From NCBI RefSeq assembly GCF_910593845.1, contig NZ_CAJVAS010000055.1:1-39573 (forward strand): a stretch of DNA of 39,573 nt, in the 5' to 3' direction. Positions 1 to 8,334 of the stretch are shown in pieces. The stretch is from Paenibacillus solanacearum. Lineage in GTDB: Bacteria; Bacillota; Bacilli; Paenibacillales; NBRC-103111. Numbering within the stretch: position 1 is the first letter of the stretch; each line of letters starts with the position of its first letter. The notes under the pieces were generated by a model. That model was given only the letters and a program-made list of their open reading frames with translations, was not told where the DNA came from and did no database searches. A program made the translations under genes and the position numbers.

Positions 1-133
1 TTTGTCGATACGCTTTTACGCACAGATTTCGCCATACGCAAGTATCCTAGCTACGCGGGGGCTTGGCCCCTCCCGCGACCGGACCTTCACCGGCTAGAAG
101 ATGCGTGCTTTCTGGGCACGCCTCACATGAAAG
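1..133 (+). other. non-coding stretch with several potential hairpins
   Basis: No open frame here looks coding. Several short complementary segments lie in a row: a GC-rich hairpin around 54-79, CCGG pairs around 80-95, and GCGTGC pairing with GCACGC around 102-121. They lead straight into the plus-strand terminator at 134-164. This resembles the 3' part of a structured RNA or the trailer of a gene left of the window. I could not match it to a riboswitch, tmRNA, RNase P, SRP or 6S consensus from memory. Confidence 0.3.
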
Positions 134-164
134 AGCCGATGGCGCGAGGCCATCGGCTTTTTTT
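134..164 (+). terminator. intrinsic terminator of a plus-strand transcript entering from the left
   Basis: A ten-base perfect stem, AGCCGATGGC with GCCATCGGCT, and a five-base loop are followed by seven T residues. The T tract is only on the plus-strand side, so it ends something transcribed from left of the window. The downstream minus-strand transporter gene (328-1314) is not its client, since the opposite side has no T run. Confidence 0.8.
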
Positions 165-327
165 CCAACGCGCACGAATTCCAAGGGCGCATTGCGGCGC
201 TGCGCGGCGGTCGGTCTAACCCCATCCGCGCTGCTTAAACCGCAGCGACATTCATTTCCCAGCGTTCGCCAATCCCGAGGATCGGGGCTCATGGCAGCGA
301 TTGTTCTCCGGCTGCGCCTGTTTCTCC

Positions 328-1314
328 TTACTTACGCTCCGCGGCATCGTAATCCGCCACGCCGTTGTCTTCCAGTATCCCCAGTGTCACGTCCGTAATA
401 TCAGGGTTTTGAAGAAGCATGTCGCGAACTTTGAATTTAATATCGTCGGCATCGGCAAGCGACAGTCCGGGCTTCAGCTCGATCAGCCCGTCCACGTGGT
501 AATACCGCCCTTCCTGCAAAATGCGCATCTGATATATATCCGTCACATGGGGCTCGGACAATATAGCCGAAGCTACATTGTCCTCCACTTCCTTCGGCGC
601 GGCGACGCCGATCAAGCCGACCATATTGTCGTATCCAACCCGAAACGCGACAACGACCATCAAGAGGCCGATGGCGATCGTGAAGACACCATCCAATACC
701 GCGAAGTTCGTCACCGCTGTGATGACGACTGCCATGAGCGCCAGCAGTGCCCCTGTCGTTGCCACCAGATCTTCATAAAACACGAGTCTCGTCGGCGGAG
801 CCGCCCTCTTGACGCTGCGGAACGACTCCGAAATGATCGCGGTTCCTTTCGCGTTCGACCGCGTTTCGTGAATGATTTCCTTCATCGCCTTCCGCAGCAC
901 ATACCCGTCTACGGCGACGGAGAGCAGCAGCACGATCAGATTCAGCACGAAACCGGTAGATGCGACCGGGTGCAGCACGAGATGGTATCCTTCACGAATC
1001 GTTTCATACGCCATGATCGTCACGACAATGACCGCAATCATGCAAAAAATATTGACCAACCGCCCAAAACCGGTAGGAAATCGGCGGGTCGGCCGTTTCT
1101 CCGCCAGCACGCTCCCTACGAATACAAAGGCTTGATTGACGGCATCGGCAATCGAATGCATCGTAGACGCGAACATCGCGCCGTTACCCGATACGGCTGC
1201 GGCAATGCCTTTGACGACGGCAAGAAACGTATTGCCAACCGCCGCCGTCGCCGACGACATGTTGCCTTTTCTGATTAAGCTCCACATCGAATCCGGACTC
1301 GCTGTCTTGTTCAT
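328..1314 (-). CDS. cation diffusion facilitator (CDF) family transporter
   Basis: This is a CDF-type membrane antiporter, expected to export divalent metal ions (Zn, Co, Fe or Mn class) in exchange for protons. The N-terminal two thirds contain about six hydrophobic helices. Two acidic metal-site motifs are visible: HSIAD in the second helix and YEDLV in the fifth. The C-terminal soluble domain, from about residue 235, has the beta-alpha-beta look of the CDF cytoplasmic domain. The frame extends to a first ATG at 1335, but that codon overlaps the GGGAGG Shine-Dalgarno site, so I start at the ATG at 1314, 13 bases after the site. Length (about 328 residues) is normal. It stands alone on the minus strand, and metal specificity cannot be read from sequence. 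Confidence 0.87.
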   Translation of the reverse strand: MNKTASPDSMWSLIRKGNMSSATAAVGNTFLAVVKGIAAAVSGNGAMFASTMHSIADAVNQAFVFVGSVLAEKRPTRRFPTGFGRLVNIFCMIAVIVVTIMAYETIREGYHLVLHPVASTGFVLNLIVLLLSVAVDGYVLRKAMKEIIHETRSNAKGTAIISESFRSVKRAAPPTRLVFYEDLVATTGALLALMAVVITAVTNFAVLDGVFTIAIGLLMVVVAFRVGYDNMVGLIGVAAPKEVEDNVASAILSEPHVTDIYQMRILQEGRYYHVDGLIELKPGLSLADADDIKFKVRDMLLQNPDITDVTLGILEDNGVADYDAAERK

Positions 1315-1527
1315 GCTGCAGTGAATGCCTCCCATAAGATAGGGTGTAGTCCATACCTTCCGCAGAAACTTCCTTGGCAGGCTCCATTAGGAACAGGAAT
1401 ACGCTTCCTATATCTTTTCCCATAATTCGCACATTATGTTAGGGGGCAATTCGCCGCATGCGATGCATCGCTTGGACAGGAGCCGCGTTGGCTCCGTGCG
1501 GCACAATCATGCTGACAGCGACGTTAC

Positions 1528-2001
1528 TCATGCTTGCATGATGTAATCCAGCGCGTTAGGCGTAACATACTCGGCCGCCAGCTCCGGCTTATTCGTCTGC
1601 AAAAACATCCGGACCAGCGTGCTGCTCGTATTCAAATGCTCGGTTCCCGGCGTCAAATATATGGTTTCGGCGAAGCACGCCTTCCGGTTGTACTGCTCCA
1701 GCTTGATCTCATAATCCAGATCGGACGATCCGCGGATGCCGCGGATGATGACATCGATCTTGTTGTCCTTGATGTAATCGGCCACGATGCCCGGAAACGA
1801 TACGACGCTGATGGAATTCGTGATGTGCTCGGTCGACAGCTGCACGATGCGGTAACGCTGATCAGCCGTAAACATGTACTGCTTCGACCGGTTGCCGGCA
1901 ACGACGATGTCAATATGATCGAACAGTCGCACAGCCCGCTCCAGTATATTCAGATGTCCCAGCGTGAACGGATCGAACGACCCCGGATAAATCGCTCTCA
2001 T
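1528..2001 (-). CDS. coaD: phosphopantetheine adenylyltransferase (CoaD-like, divergent)
   Basis: This nucleotidyltransferase joins AMP from ATP to 4'-phosphopantetheine in coenzyme A synthesis. Visible signatures are the N-terminal PGSFDPFTLGH segment with the TxGH nucleotide-binding motif, the Lys in NRSKQ near residue 40, the Arg in IIRGIRGSSDLDYE, and SSTLVR near the C terminus. Length (157-159 residues) fits CoaD. It departs from common Bacillus CoaD in the C-terminal third, and its neighbours are not the usual rsmD/ylbJ genes, so it may be a second, divergent copy. AGGAG lies 10 bases before the ATG at 2001; an ATG two codons earlier (2007) is equally open but sits only four bases from the site. 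Confidence 0.85.
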   Translation of the reverse strand: MRAIYPGSFDPFTLGHLNILERAVRLFDHIDIVVAGNRSKQYMFTADQRYRIVQLSTEHITNSISVVSFPGIVADYIKDNKIDVIIRGIRGSSDLDYEIKLEQYNRKACFAETIYLTPGTEHLNTSSTLVRMFLQTNKPELAAEYVTPNALDYIMQA

Positions 2002-2007
2002 CTGCAT

Positions 2008-2331
2008 CCCTCTCCTGCCAAATCGGCTTGTTTCCTTTATTTTACTCCTTTTCCGATGCGACTTCCATTTTCAAAGCGGCAATAACGATACCCCCGGCAG
2101 GCACGCCGGTACTTTGGAGCTGCAAGTGATGGACCGAAACACGAACCGGATCGTATACAGAGCACTATGGTATTTTGACGGAGGGTTCGGGGTATGGGGG
2201 AACGAGTGGTTACGATGCGGGCATGACTACACGTTTGTATTCAGGCCTAGGTAACAACGATCATCATAAAAAGATCCTGTGCATCGCTGCTGCACAGGAT
2301 CTTTTGGGGCGTTCATCTACAGTATTTCACG
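2008..2331. other. intergenic region with a shared terminator
   Basis: No credible gene was found here; the one plus-strand frame (2175-2420) has no ribosome site and runs antisense into the next gene. The stretch holds the promoter and leader of the CoaD-like gene on the minus strand and the terminator hairpin at 2269-2305. The rest shows no repeat or palindrome I can name. Confidence 0.5.
2269..2305 (-). terminator. intrinsic terminator after the Gfo/Idh/MocA oxidoreductase
   Basis: A 15-base perfect stem (AAAAGATCCTGTGCA with its complement) and a seven-base loop. The stem has A on one arm and T on the other, so it can act in both directions. It lies 27 bases past the stop of the minus-strand oxidoreductase gene at 2332. 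Confidence 0.85.
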
Positions 2332-3414
2332 CTATTCGAAATAAACGGCTTTGCCGGTTTTGGACGATTCGTAGATCGCCTCCAAAATTTCCGATACGAC
2401 ACAAGCCTGCTCCGGCGTAACGACCGGATCGATATCCTTCTCGATCGCTTCCAGCCACAGCCGCGCTTCCAGATCGGCCGGGCTTTCCTTCTTGCCGTCG
2501 TAGAAATCGACGCCTTTGGCATCCAGCTGAATCTGGTTCATGTACAACCGGCTGTGCTTCTCGCCATTAAGGCGCAGGCCGTCCTGCATATCGGCGCCGC
2601 CCTCGGTGCCGCACAGTGTCGTCTTCGCTTCGCCGGTCGCGAGCATGTTGATCGCCCAGCTCGACTCGAGCACGATCGTCGCGCCGTTCTGCATTGTGAT
2701 CATGCCGAAGGCGGAATCCTCGACCGTGAATTGGGCAGGATCCCAGGAACCCCAGGCATTCGCCGCGTTCTCTTTATGCGACAGCTTGTGGAATGCGGTG
2801 CCGAGCACGGCCTTCGGCTTGTAATTGTCCATCATCCACAGCGTCAAATCGAGCGCATGCGTACCGATATCGATGAGCGGTCCCCCGCCCTGCTTCTCTT
2901 CGTCCAGGAATACGCCCCATGTCGGAACCGCGCGGCGGCGAATCGCATGTGCCTTGGCATAATAAATGTCGCCAAGATCGCCATCCGCGCAAACGCGCTT
3001 GAGGTATTGGCTGTCAGAGCGGAACCGGTTCTGGTAGCCGATCGTCAGCTTCTTCCCGGATGCTCTAGCCGCCTCGACCATTCTTCTGGCGTCCGCCGCA
3101 GTCTTCGCCATCGGCTTCTCGCACATGACGTGCTTACTGGATTCCAGCGCAGCAATCGAAATTTCGGCATGGGAGTCGTTCGGCGTGCACACATGAATGA
3201 TGTCCAGCGTGTCGTCCGCCAGCAGTTCTTTGTAATCGGCGTATACTTTTGCGCCTTCTACGCCGTATTTTTGCGCCGCGTCATGCGCCCGCTGCTCGAC
3301 GATATCGCAGAACGCCACCATTTCCGCATTTTTTTGATTTTTCAGCGCTGGCATATGCTTGCCGTTGGCGATGCCGCCGCAGCCGATGATGCCGATCCGG
3401 TATGTTTTGAACAT
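2332..3414 (-). CDS. Gfo/Idh/MocA family NAD(P)-dependent oxidoreductase
   Basis: A 360-residue member of the Gfo/Idh/MocA family, typically a sugar or inositol dehydrogenase working with NAD(P) in the cytoplasm. The Rossmann start GIIGCGGIANGKHMPAL is at residues 8-24 with the GxGxxA fingerprint, and the family Lys sits in CEKPMAKTAADARRM near residue 98. A conserved block GGGPLIDIGTHALDLTLW is near residue 175. Start choice is clear: AGGAGG lies eight bases before the ATG. A second family member (3525-4514) lies just upstream on the same strand, which suggests a small carbohydrate-related cluster, although 110 bases separate them. Substrate cannot be assigned from sequence. Confidence 0.9.
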   Translation of the reverse strand: MFKTYRIGIIGCGGIANGKHMPALKNQKNAEMVAFCDIVEQRAHDAAQKYGVEGAKVYADYKELLADDTLDIIHVCTPNDSHAEISIAALESSKHVMCEKPMAKTAADARRMVEAARASGKKLTIGYQNRFRSDSQYLKRVCADGDLGDIYYAKAHAIRRRAVPTWGVFLDEEKQGGGPLIDIGTHALDLTLWMMDNYKPKAVLGTAFHKLSHKENAANAWGSWDPAQFTVEDSAFGMITMQNGATIVLESSWAINMLATGEAKTTLCGTEGGADMQDGLRLNGEKHSRLYMNQIQLDAKGVDFYDGKKESPADLEARLWLEAIEKDIDPVVTPEQACVVSEILEAIYESSKTGKAVYFE

Positions 3415-3524
3415 TCCTTGTTCCTCCTAAAAGTAATAAGGTCTCCACCTTAGTATAGACAACTATTTGGAAAAAGAAATTGCCGATCTGGCGTTTCTTT
3501 TATTCGATTTTGCCATGAGGGCGG

Positions 3525-4514
3525 CTACAGCGATATTCTGCTCTTCTTCGCCGCCGCTTCCTGCAGCGCATCCATGACGACAGCCTGCCGAATCGCTTCT
3601 TGTGCAGGATCAAGCTGCAGCGAGCCGGAAGTTCCGCCAAGGATGCTGTCCGCAAAGTGCTCCGCCTGCTGGCGGAACGAGTCGATCCGCACCATCGAGA
3701 AGCGCTGCTCCCTCCCGTTCAAGACAACAATCAGATCGAGCACTTCCGGCGTAGCGCGGAAATCCACCCGCAGCTTCCCCTCCGTTCCGAATACCTCGAG
3801 GTACGCGCCTTGCATCGTATTGAAAAAGGAGCCGATCTGCGCCGTCCGGCCGTTCGCAAAATACATCGTGCCCACGAAGCTTTCGTCGACCTGATGAACC
3901 GGGTGCATCCGGGCGCCGGCTTCGACCGCAAGCGGCTCTTCTCCCGTGAAATACCTTACCCAAGCGACGAGGTAACAGCCGATATCATACAGCGACCCGC
4001 CGCCCCATGCCGCATTCCAGCGCGTACTGGCAGCGTCCGGAATGAAAGAGTAGTGGCCTTGAAGGTGAACCCATTGTCCGATGGAACCGTCGTGGAGCAG
4101 CTTGCGGATTTCATCGATTCCCTCGTAATAATGCCATACATGCGCTTCCTTGATCCGCACGCCGTATTGTGCGGCAGCCGCAGCCATTTCCTTCGCATCG
4201 TCGGCACTCATGGCGAATGGCTTTTCCACGAGCACATGTTTGCCGGCCTTGCAGGCCCGAATCGCCCACTCCTTGTGCAGATGATTCAGCAGCGCAATGT
4301 ATACCGCGTCGATCTCCGGGTCGTCCAGCAATTCCCCATAACCGGAATAGGCGCGCGGAACCCCGTATTTCTCGGCCGCCGCGCGGCTGCTTTCTTCGTT
4401 CCTTCCGGCTACGCCGAGCCACATGCCGTTGCCCGCCCGAGTAAGCGCCGTTCCGGCTTTGCCGATAATTCGGCCCGTTCCCAGGACCCCCCAACGAATA
4501 TTCCTTTGTGCCAT
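3525..4514 (-). CDS. Gfo/Idh/MocA family oxidoreductase (dihydrodiol dehydrogenase-like)
   Basis: A cytoplasmic NAD(P)-dependent dehydrogenase. The N-terminal RWGVLGTGRIIGK carries the GxGxxG/A nucleotide-binding loop, and VLVEKPFAMSADDAKEM carries the EKP signature with the likely catalytic Lys. The C-terminal alpha/beta domain has WGGGSLYDIGCY, typical of the dimeric dihydrodiol dehydrogenase branch. Length is about 329 residues. A GTG start at 4526 would overlap the AAGGAG ribosome site, so the ATG at 4514, 11 bases after it, is preferred. It shares only the general fold with the oxidoreductase downstream (2332-3414), so the two are not recent duplicates. Confidence 0.88.
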   Translation of the reverse strand: MAQRNIRWGVLGTGRIIGKAGTALTRAGNGMWLGVAGRNEESSRAAAEKYGVPRAYSGYGELLDDPEIDAVYIALLNHLHKEWAIRACKAGKHVLVEKPFAMSADDAKEMAAAAAQYGVRIKEAHVWHYYEGIDEIRKLLHDGSIGQWVHLQGHYSFIPDAASTRWNAAWGGGSLYDIGCYLVAWVRYFTGEEPLAVEAGARMHPVHQVDESFVGTMYFANGRTAQIGSFFNTMQGAYLEVFGTEGKLRVDFRATPEVLDLIVVLNGREQRFSMVRIDSFRQQAEHFADSILGGTSGSLQLDPAQEAIRQAVVMDALQEAAAKKSRISL

Positions 4515-4618
4515 AAGTCTTATCACTCCTTATTCGACAGATTTCCCGGGAAATGAGAGATCACGGCAAACAGGGCGCGCCTTGATGTGCCCGCCCTGAT
4601 GTCCAGATCCTTATGCTA

Positions 4619-5338
4619 TTATACCTTTTTATGGGTGGATGTGACCAGCTTATATCCGACGCCGCGAATCGATTCGATCTGCACCGACTGCTGATTCATC
4701 TCCAGCTTCTTCCTCAATGAGCTGACATGCACGTCCACCGTCCGCTGGCCTCCGATATAATCGAATCCCCAGACGATGTTCATCAAGTCGTCGCGCGTCA
4801 CGACAATGCCCGGGCGCTGCACCAAATAAAGCAGTACTTCGAACTCCTTCGGCCGCAGCGGAATCGATTCCCCGTTCAGCACAACCTCATATTTCTCCGG
4901 GTAAATGAGCAGATCGCCGGCCGCAATGACTTTGTCGCTGGAGCCTGCCGTATGAAAGGCCGCCTCGTCGGCCGACGTACGGCGAAGCACGGCAGATACG
5001 CGCGCCAGCAATTCGGCCACGCCGAAAGGCTTCGTAATGTAGTCGTCCGCACCGTATTTCAAGCCCTGCACCACTTCTTCCTCGGCATTGCGCGCGGTCA
5101 AAATAATGACCGGCGTTTTATTCCCTTTTTGCCGGAGACGGGACAAAATTTCGAACCCGTTCATGCCCGGGAGCATAATGTCGAGTATGATCAAATCGAA
5201 CGACTGCGCAAGCGCCGCCTGCAATCCGTCGCTGCCATGATCGACGACTTTCGTCTCGTATCCTTCCTGCGATAAATTGTAAGATAACAGCCTCGCCAGC
5301 GTTGGCTCGTCTTCGATTACCAAAATTGTATACGGCAT
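4619..5338 (-). CDS. phoP: PhoP-type OmpR-family response regulator
   Basis: DNA-binding response regulator of the phosphate-starvation type. The receiver domain (residues 1-120) has the acidic pair in VIEDEP, the phospho-acceptor Asp in LIILDIMLPG, the Thr in VIILTARN and the Lys in YITKPF. The winged-helix OmpR domain (about 140-235) has LRPKEFEVLLYL and the recognition part RTVDVHVSSLRKKL. An upstream ATG at 5386 lies inside the -10 box of its own promoter and adds 16 residues no PhoP has, so I start at 5338 behind GGGGGAT. Five phased PhoP boxes lie just upstream, so autoregulation is likely. The gene follows, rather than precedes, its kinase gene phoR, the reverse of Bacillus order. Confidence 0.88.
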   Translation of the reverse strand: MPYTILVIEDEPTLARLLSYNLSQEGYETKVVDHGSDGLQAALAQSFDLIILDIMLPGMNGFEILSRLRQKGNKTPVIILTARNAEEEVVQGLKYGADDYITKPFGVAELLARVSAVLRRTSADEAAFHTAGSSDKVIAAGDLLIYPEKYEVVLNGESIPLRPKEFEVLLYLVQRPGIVVTRDDLMNIVWGFDYIGGQRTVDVHVSSLRKKLEMNQQSVQIESIRGVGYKLVTSTHKKV

Positions 5339-5381
5339 GGGAATCCCCCAAATCAGTTGTGAACCTCTGAACCTCGCCTCT

Positions 5382-5446
5382 ATCATACCAAAGAATCGTT
5401 AACGAATTGTAAAGCGATCGTAAACGTTTCGTAAATTTTGCGTTAA
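5382..5446 (-). promoter_or_regulatory. phoP promoter with five 11-nt-phased PhoP boxes
   Basis: On the minus strand five hexamers, TTAACG, TTTACG, TTTACG, TTTACA and TTAACG, start exactly 11 bases apart (plus-strand positions 5441-5446, 5430-5435, 5419-5424, 5408-5413, 5397-5402). This matches the known Pho box, TT(A/C/T)A(C/T)A repeated with 5-base spacers. A TATGAT -10 box (5382-5387) follows, so the proximal boxes cover the -35 region as at PhoP-activated promoters. The most upstream box overlaps the phoR stop codon. Confidence 0.85.
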
Positions 5447-7248
5447 GGCTGAAGAAGCGGCAGCTCGATCGTGAACCTCGTCCCTACGCCGACCTCGCTC
5501 TCGACCCGGATCGTTCCCTTGTGCAGCTCGACCAGATGCTTGACGATCGACAGCCCCAGGCCCGTACCGCCGGAGCTGCGCGAGCGCGCTTTGTCAACGC
5601 GGTAAAATCGCTCAAAAATGCGCGGCAAATCTTTCTTCGGAATGCCGATGCCGGTGTCGGCGATGTGCAGCCGGACCTTATCGTATTCCTCACCTTCGGC
5701 GCCGCTGGCGATCGGCTCTACCTTGATCTTCACTTTGCCGCCCTCGGGGGTATAATTGATGCCGTTGGACATCAAATTCATCAAAATTTGCCGCAGCCGG
5801 TCTTCATCTGCTTCCATATACACTTCGCCCGGAACCTGCATCGACAGCTCGATCGATTTTTTCCGCGCCTCCGCCTCCATCACATGCAGGCAATCTCCGA
5901 TGAACGTCTGCAGATGCACCGGGGAAAACTGCAGCGGAATGCGCTTCGACTCGATCTTCGACAGCTCCAGAATGTCGCCGATCAGCCGGTTCAGCCGGTC
6001 GCTTTCATCGAATATGATTTGCAAAAACGAGCGCGCTGTGTCCTTATCGTTCAACGCGCCAGCAAGCAGTGTCTCGGCAAACCCTTTGACGGCGGCGATC
6101 GGCGTCTTCAGCTCATGCGACACATTGGCCACGAACTCGCTGCGCATCCGCTCCAGCCGGCGCACGGCGGTAATATCGTGCAGCACGATCAGCACGCCGG
6201 CCCATACGTCATTATTTTGCCAAATCGGATTCAGGTTAATCTCGAGAATGCGTTCGGCCGGATAATAAAAGATCACCTCGTCGCGAATATGCTCCTTCGT
6301 ATCGACGCATTCCTGAATCAGCTGCATGAATTCCAGCTGCTGTTTGGCCTGATCGAATTTTTTGCCGAGCAGCTCCTGGGCCGCGAAGCCGAGCAGTTCT
6401 TCAGCCGAACGGTTTAGCAGCGCGATCCGGCCTTCCCGGTCGATCATGACGACCCCGCTGATCATATTCTCCAGCACGCTCTTCAGCCGGTTCTCGTCTT
6501 CGGAAATGCGCTCCATCTGAAGCTGCAAGCTGTCGGCCATCTGGTTGATCGCCTGCCCGAGCTGCCCGATTTCGTCTTTATGCGAAGGCAGCGATACCCG
6601 GTATTTGTAGTTCATATCCGTAATTTGCTGCGCGACCCGCGTAATGAGCTCGATCGGACGCGTGAAGCCGTACGCGACACGGTAGCTGATCAGTCCCGCC
6701 AATACAAAGACCGCAAGCAGCCCGCCGAGCAGCCCGTACCATACCCGGCGTATCGCCTGCTCCACCTGCTCCAGACTCATCGCCAGACGAACATAAGCGA
6801 CGGACGATCCCGCTTCCTTCACCGGAACGGCGGCATACAGCATATTTTGCTGGAGCGTGTCGCTGTACCGCTTGGCGTAGCCGATGCTGCTCCGCTTCGC
6901 CTGTACAATCTCTTCGCGGTCCGCATGGTTTTCCATCTCCGCGGAACGGCGGTCCGAATCGGCGATCACTGTGCCGTCCTCGCGGATGAAAGTGACCCGG
7001 GTATCGGCGGATTGCTTGAGCCGCTCAGCCCATCCCGCATAATGCCGCTCGATATCCGCCGCGGTGCCGCTCTGCTTCCAGTCGAGCGTCGCCAGCATCA
7101 CCTGCAGCTCCCGCTTCATATTCCCCTGCAGCGAGTCAATATACGAATCCTGCAGCTTCTTGGCCATGAACAGACCCGCCACCAGCACGGAAGAACCGAT
7201 GATCAGGACGAAGATCATCGTCAGCCGGACCCGAAATTTGTTCATCAT
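5443..7248 (-). CDS. phoR: PhoR-type sensor histidine kinase
   Basis: Membrane sensor kinase that should phosphorylate the adjacent PhoP-type regulator. Order of parts: membrane helix 1 (about residues 8-28), extracytoplasmic sensor loop (about 30-165), membrane helix 2 (about 170-192), HAMP (about 193-245), PAS (about 255-365), HisKA with phospho-accepting His in NVSHELKTP (about 380), and HATPase_c with N box NLMSNGINYTPEGG, DTGIGIP and GGTGLGLSIVKH. The 601-residue length matches the PhoR/WalK class. GGAGG lies seven bases before the start. It precedes phoP by 105 bases; phoP has its own Pho-box promoter, so only phoP gains the strong autoregulated transcript. Confidence 0.87.
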   Translation of the reverse strand: MMNKFRVRLTMIFVLIIGSSVLVAGLFMAKKLQDSYIDSLQGNMKRELQVMLATLDWKQSGTAADIERHYAGWAERLKQSADTRVTFIREDGTVIADSDRRSAEMENHADREEIVQAKRSSIGYAKRYSDTLQQNMLYAAVPVKEAGSSVAYVRLAMSLEQVEQAIRRVWYGLLGGLLAVFVLAGLISYRVAYGFTRPIELITRVAQQITDMNYKYRVSLPSHKDEIGQLGQAINQMADSLQLQMERISEDENRLKSVLENMISGVVMIDREGRIALLNRSAEELLGFAAQELLGKKFDQAKQQLEFMQLIQECVDTKEHIRDEVIFYYPAERILEINLNPIWQNNDVWAGVLIVLHDITAVRRLERMRSEFVANVSHELKTPIAAVKGFAETLLAGALNDKDTARSFLQIIFDESDRLNRLIGDILELSKIESKRIPLQFSPVHLQTFIGDCLHVMEAEARKKSIELSMQVPGEVYMEADEDRLRQILMNLMSNGINYTPEGGKVKIKVEPIASGAEGEEYDKVRLHIADTGIGIPKKDLPRIFERFYRVDKARSRSSGGTGLGLSIVKHLVELHKGTIRVESEVGVGTRFTIELPLLQP

Positions 7249-7337
7249 GCATATTCCTCCACGCGGCTGCGGCTGCGGTTCCCGGATGATAAATCAGCCG
7301 CACGGCGCCGTTTTTCTCCCTATCGTACAAGAGGCGT

Positions 7338-8318
7338 TCAGGAAACGCCAGTGAACTTTTTGTAAAAGGGCATATGGACCACTTTCTTCATAAACCAGTG
7401 GTTCAGCGTCGCGAACGGCTGCTGGATCAAGATCGACAGGACGACCGGCACCGCGGCGAGCGGTTCAAAGTAAGCAAGCGCCAGCACGAGGCCGAGCGAA
7501 ATATTCCGCATGCCGGACGAATACGTAATCGCCACAATCAGCTCGGGCTTCTTCAGCCACAGCGAGCCGAACAGGCCGATCGCGTAGGAGAACAGCACGA
7601 GCAGCACGACGAGCGGAATGACCGAGAGCATGTCGTGCTTCAGTTTGACGACGTAAGGCTCGATGGCCGCCGCGTTGATCATGACGACCAGCACCATCGC
7701 CGCCTTGGAGGTCGGCGCACACACCGGAGCCGACCATGCTTTGAACCGCTGCCTGGACAGCTCGCTCGCCAGCACGCCGAGCATCGTAGGCACGACGATG
7801 ATTTTGAGCAGGTCGAGCATCACTTTCGTATGGTCGAAGTCGATCGACTTGCCGAAGAACAGCTCGACGGCCAGCGGAATGACAAACGGGCTGAGCGCCG
7901 AGTCGATCACGATCATCGCCAGCGTCAGCGCGACGTGCCCTCCCGACAAGCCCACCCAGATCACGGACGATACGCCGAGCGGAATGATCGCGAACAGCAC
8001 GAAGCCGACGACATACGGCGAGTCCGCGCCGAAGGCGGCGACGCCGATGACGTATCCGACGACCGGAGCGATGATGTGCGCAAGCGCAAACGTCAGCAGC
8101 ATCGGGCCGGGCATGCGCAGCGCCTCGCGGATTTGCTTCCAGCTGCAGCCGCTGGCCATCACGAAGGTGAGATAAGCGAACAAGTACGGCGCGGCGGAGA
8201 CCAGCCCGATAAAGTGCCGAGAAAAAAGAAACCCAAGTATCAGCGATACCGGGACAATGATAGACAAATATTTTTCTATATACGCGTTCAGTCGAATTCC
8301 GAATGCACCCATGTTCAT
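7338..8318 (-). CDS. bile acid:sodium symporter (BASS) family transporter
   Basis: A 326-residue integral membrane protein with about nine or ten hydrophobic helices, related to the BASS/arsenical-resistance-3-like transporters that move organic anions with sodium. Family-like elements are the early TFVMASGCSWKQIREAL block, PLGVSSVIWVGLSGG in the middle, and YSSGMRNISLGLVLAL in the crossover region. The start is 16 bases after the stop of the class I fumarase, with only a weak ribosome site, so translation may be coupled to it. That link hints at a C4-dicarboxylate or another organic acid as substrate, but this is inference. ATG codons at 8318 and 8312 are both possible starts. Confidence 0.82.
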   Translation of the reverse strand: MNMGAFGIRLNAYIEKYLSIIVPVSLILGFLFSRHFIGLVSAAPYLFAYLTFVMASGCSWKQIREALRMPGPMLLTFALAHIIAPVVGYVIGVAAFGADSPYVVGFVLFAIIPLGVSSVIWVGLSGGHVALTLAMIVIDSALSPFVIPLAVELFFGKSIDFDHTKVMLDLLKIIVVPTMLGVLASELSRQRFKAWSAPVCAPTSKAAMVLVVMINAAAIEPYVVKLKHDMLSVIPLVVLLVLFSYAIGLFGSLWLKKPELIVAITYSSGMRNISLGLVLALAYFEPLAAVPVVLSILIQQPFATLNHWFMKKVVHMPFYKKFTGVS

Positions 8319-8334
8319 CGGTCCGTTCCGAGCC

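Noticed and set aside
301..1278. Long plus-strand frame opposite the cation transporter
   Set aside because: Very rich in Arg, His and Asp and free of any family motif; it is the antisense shadow of the transporter gene, which has clear CDF motifs and a ribosome site.
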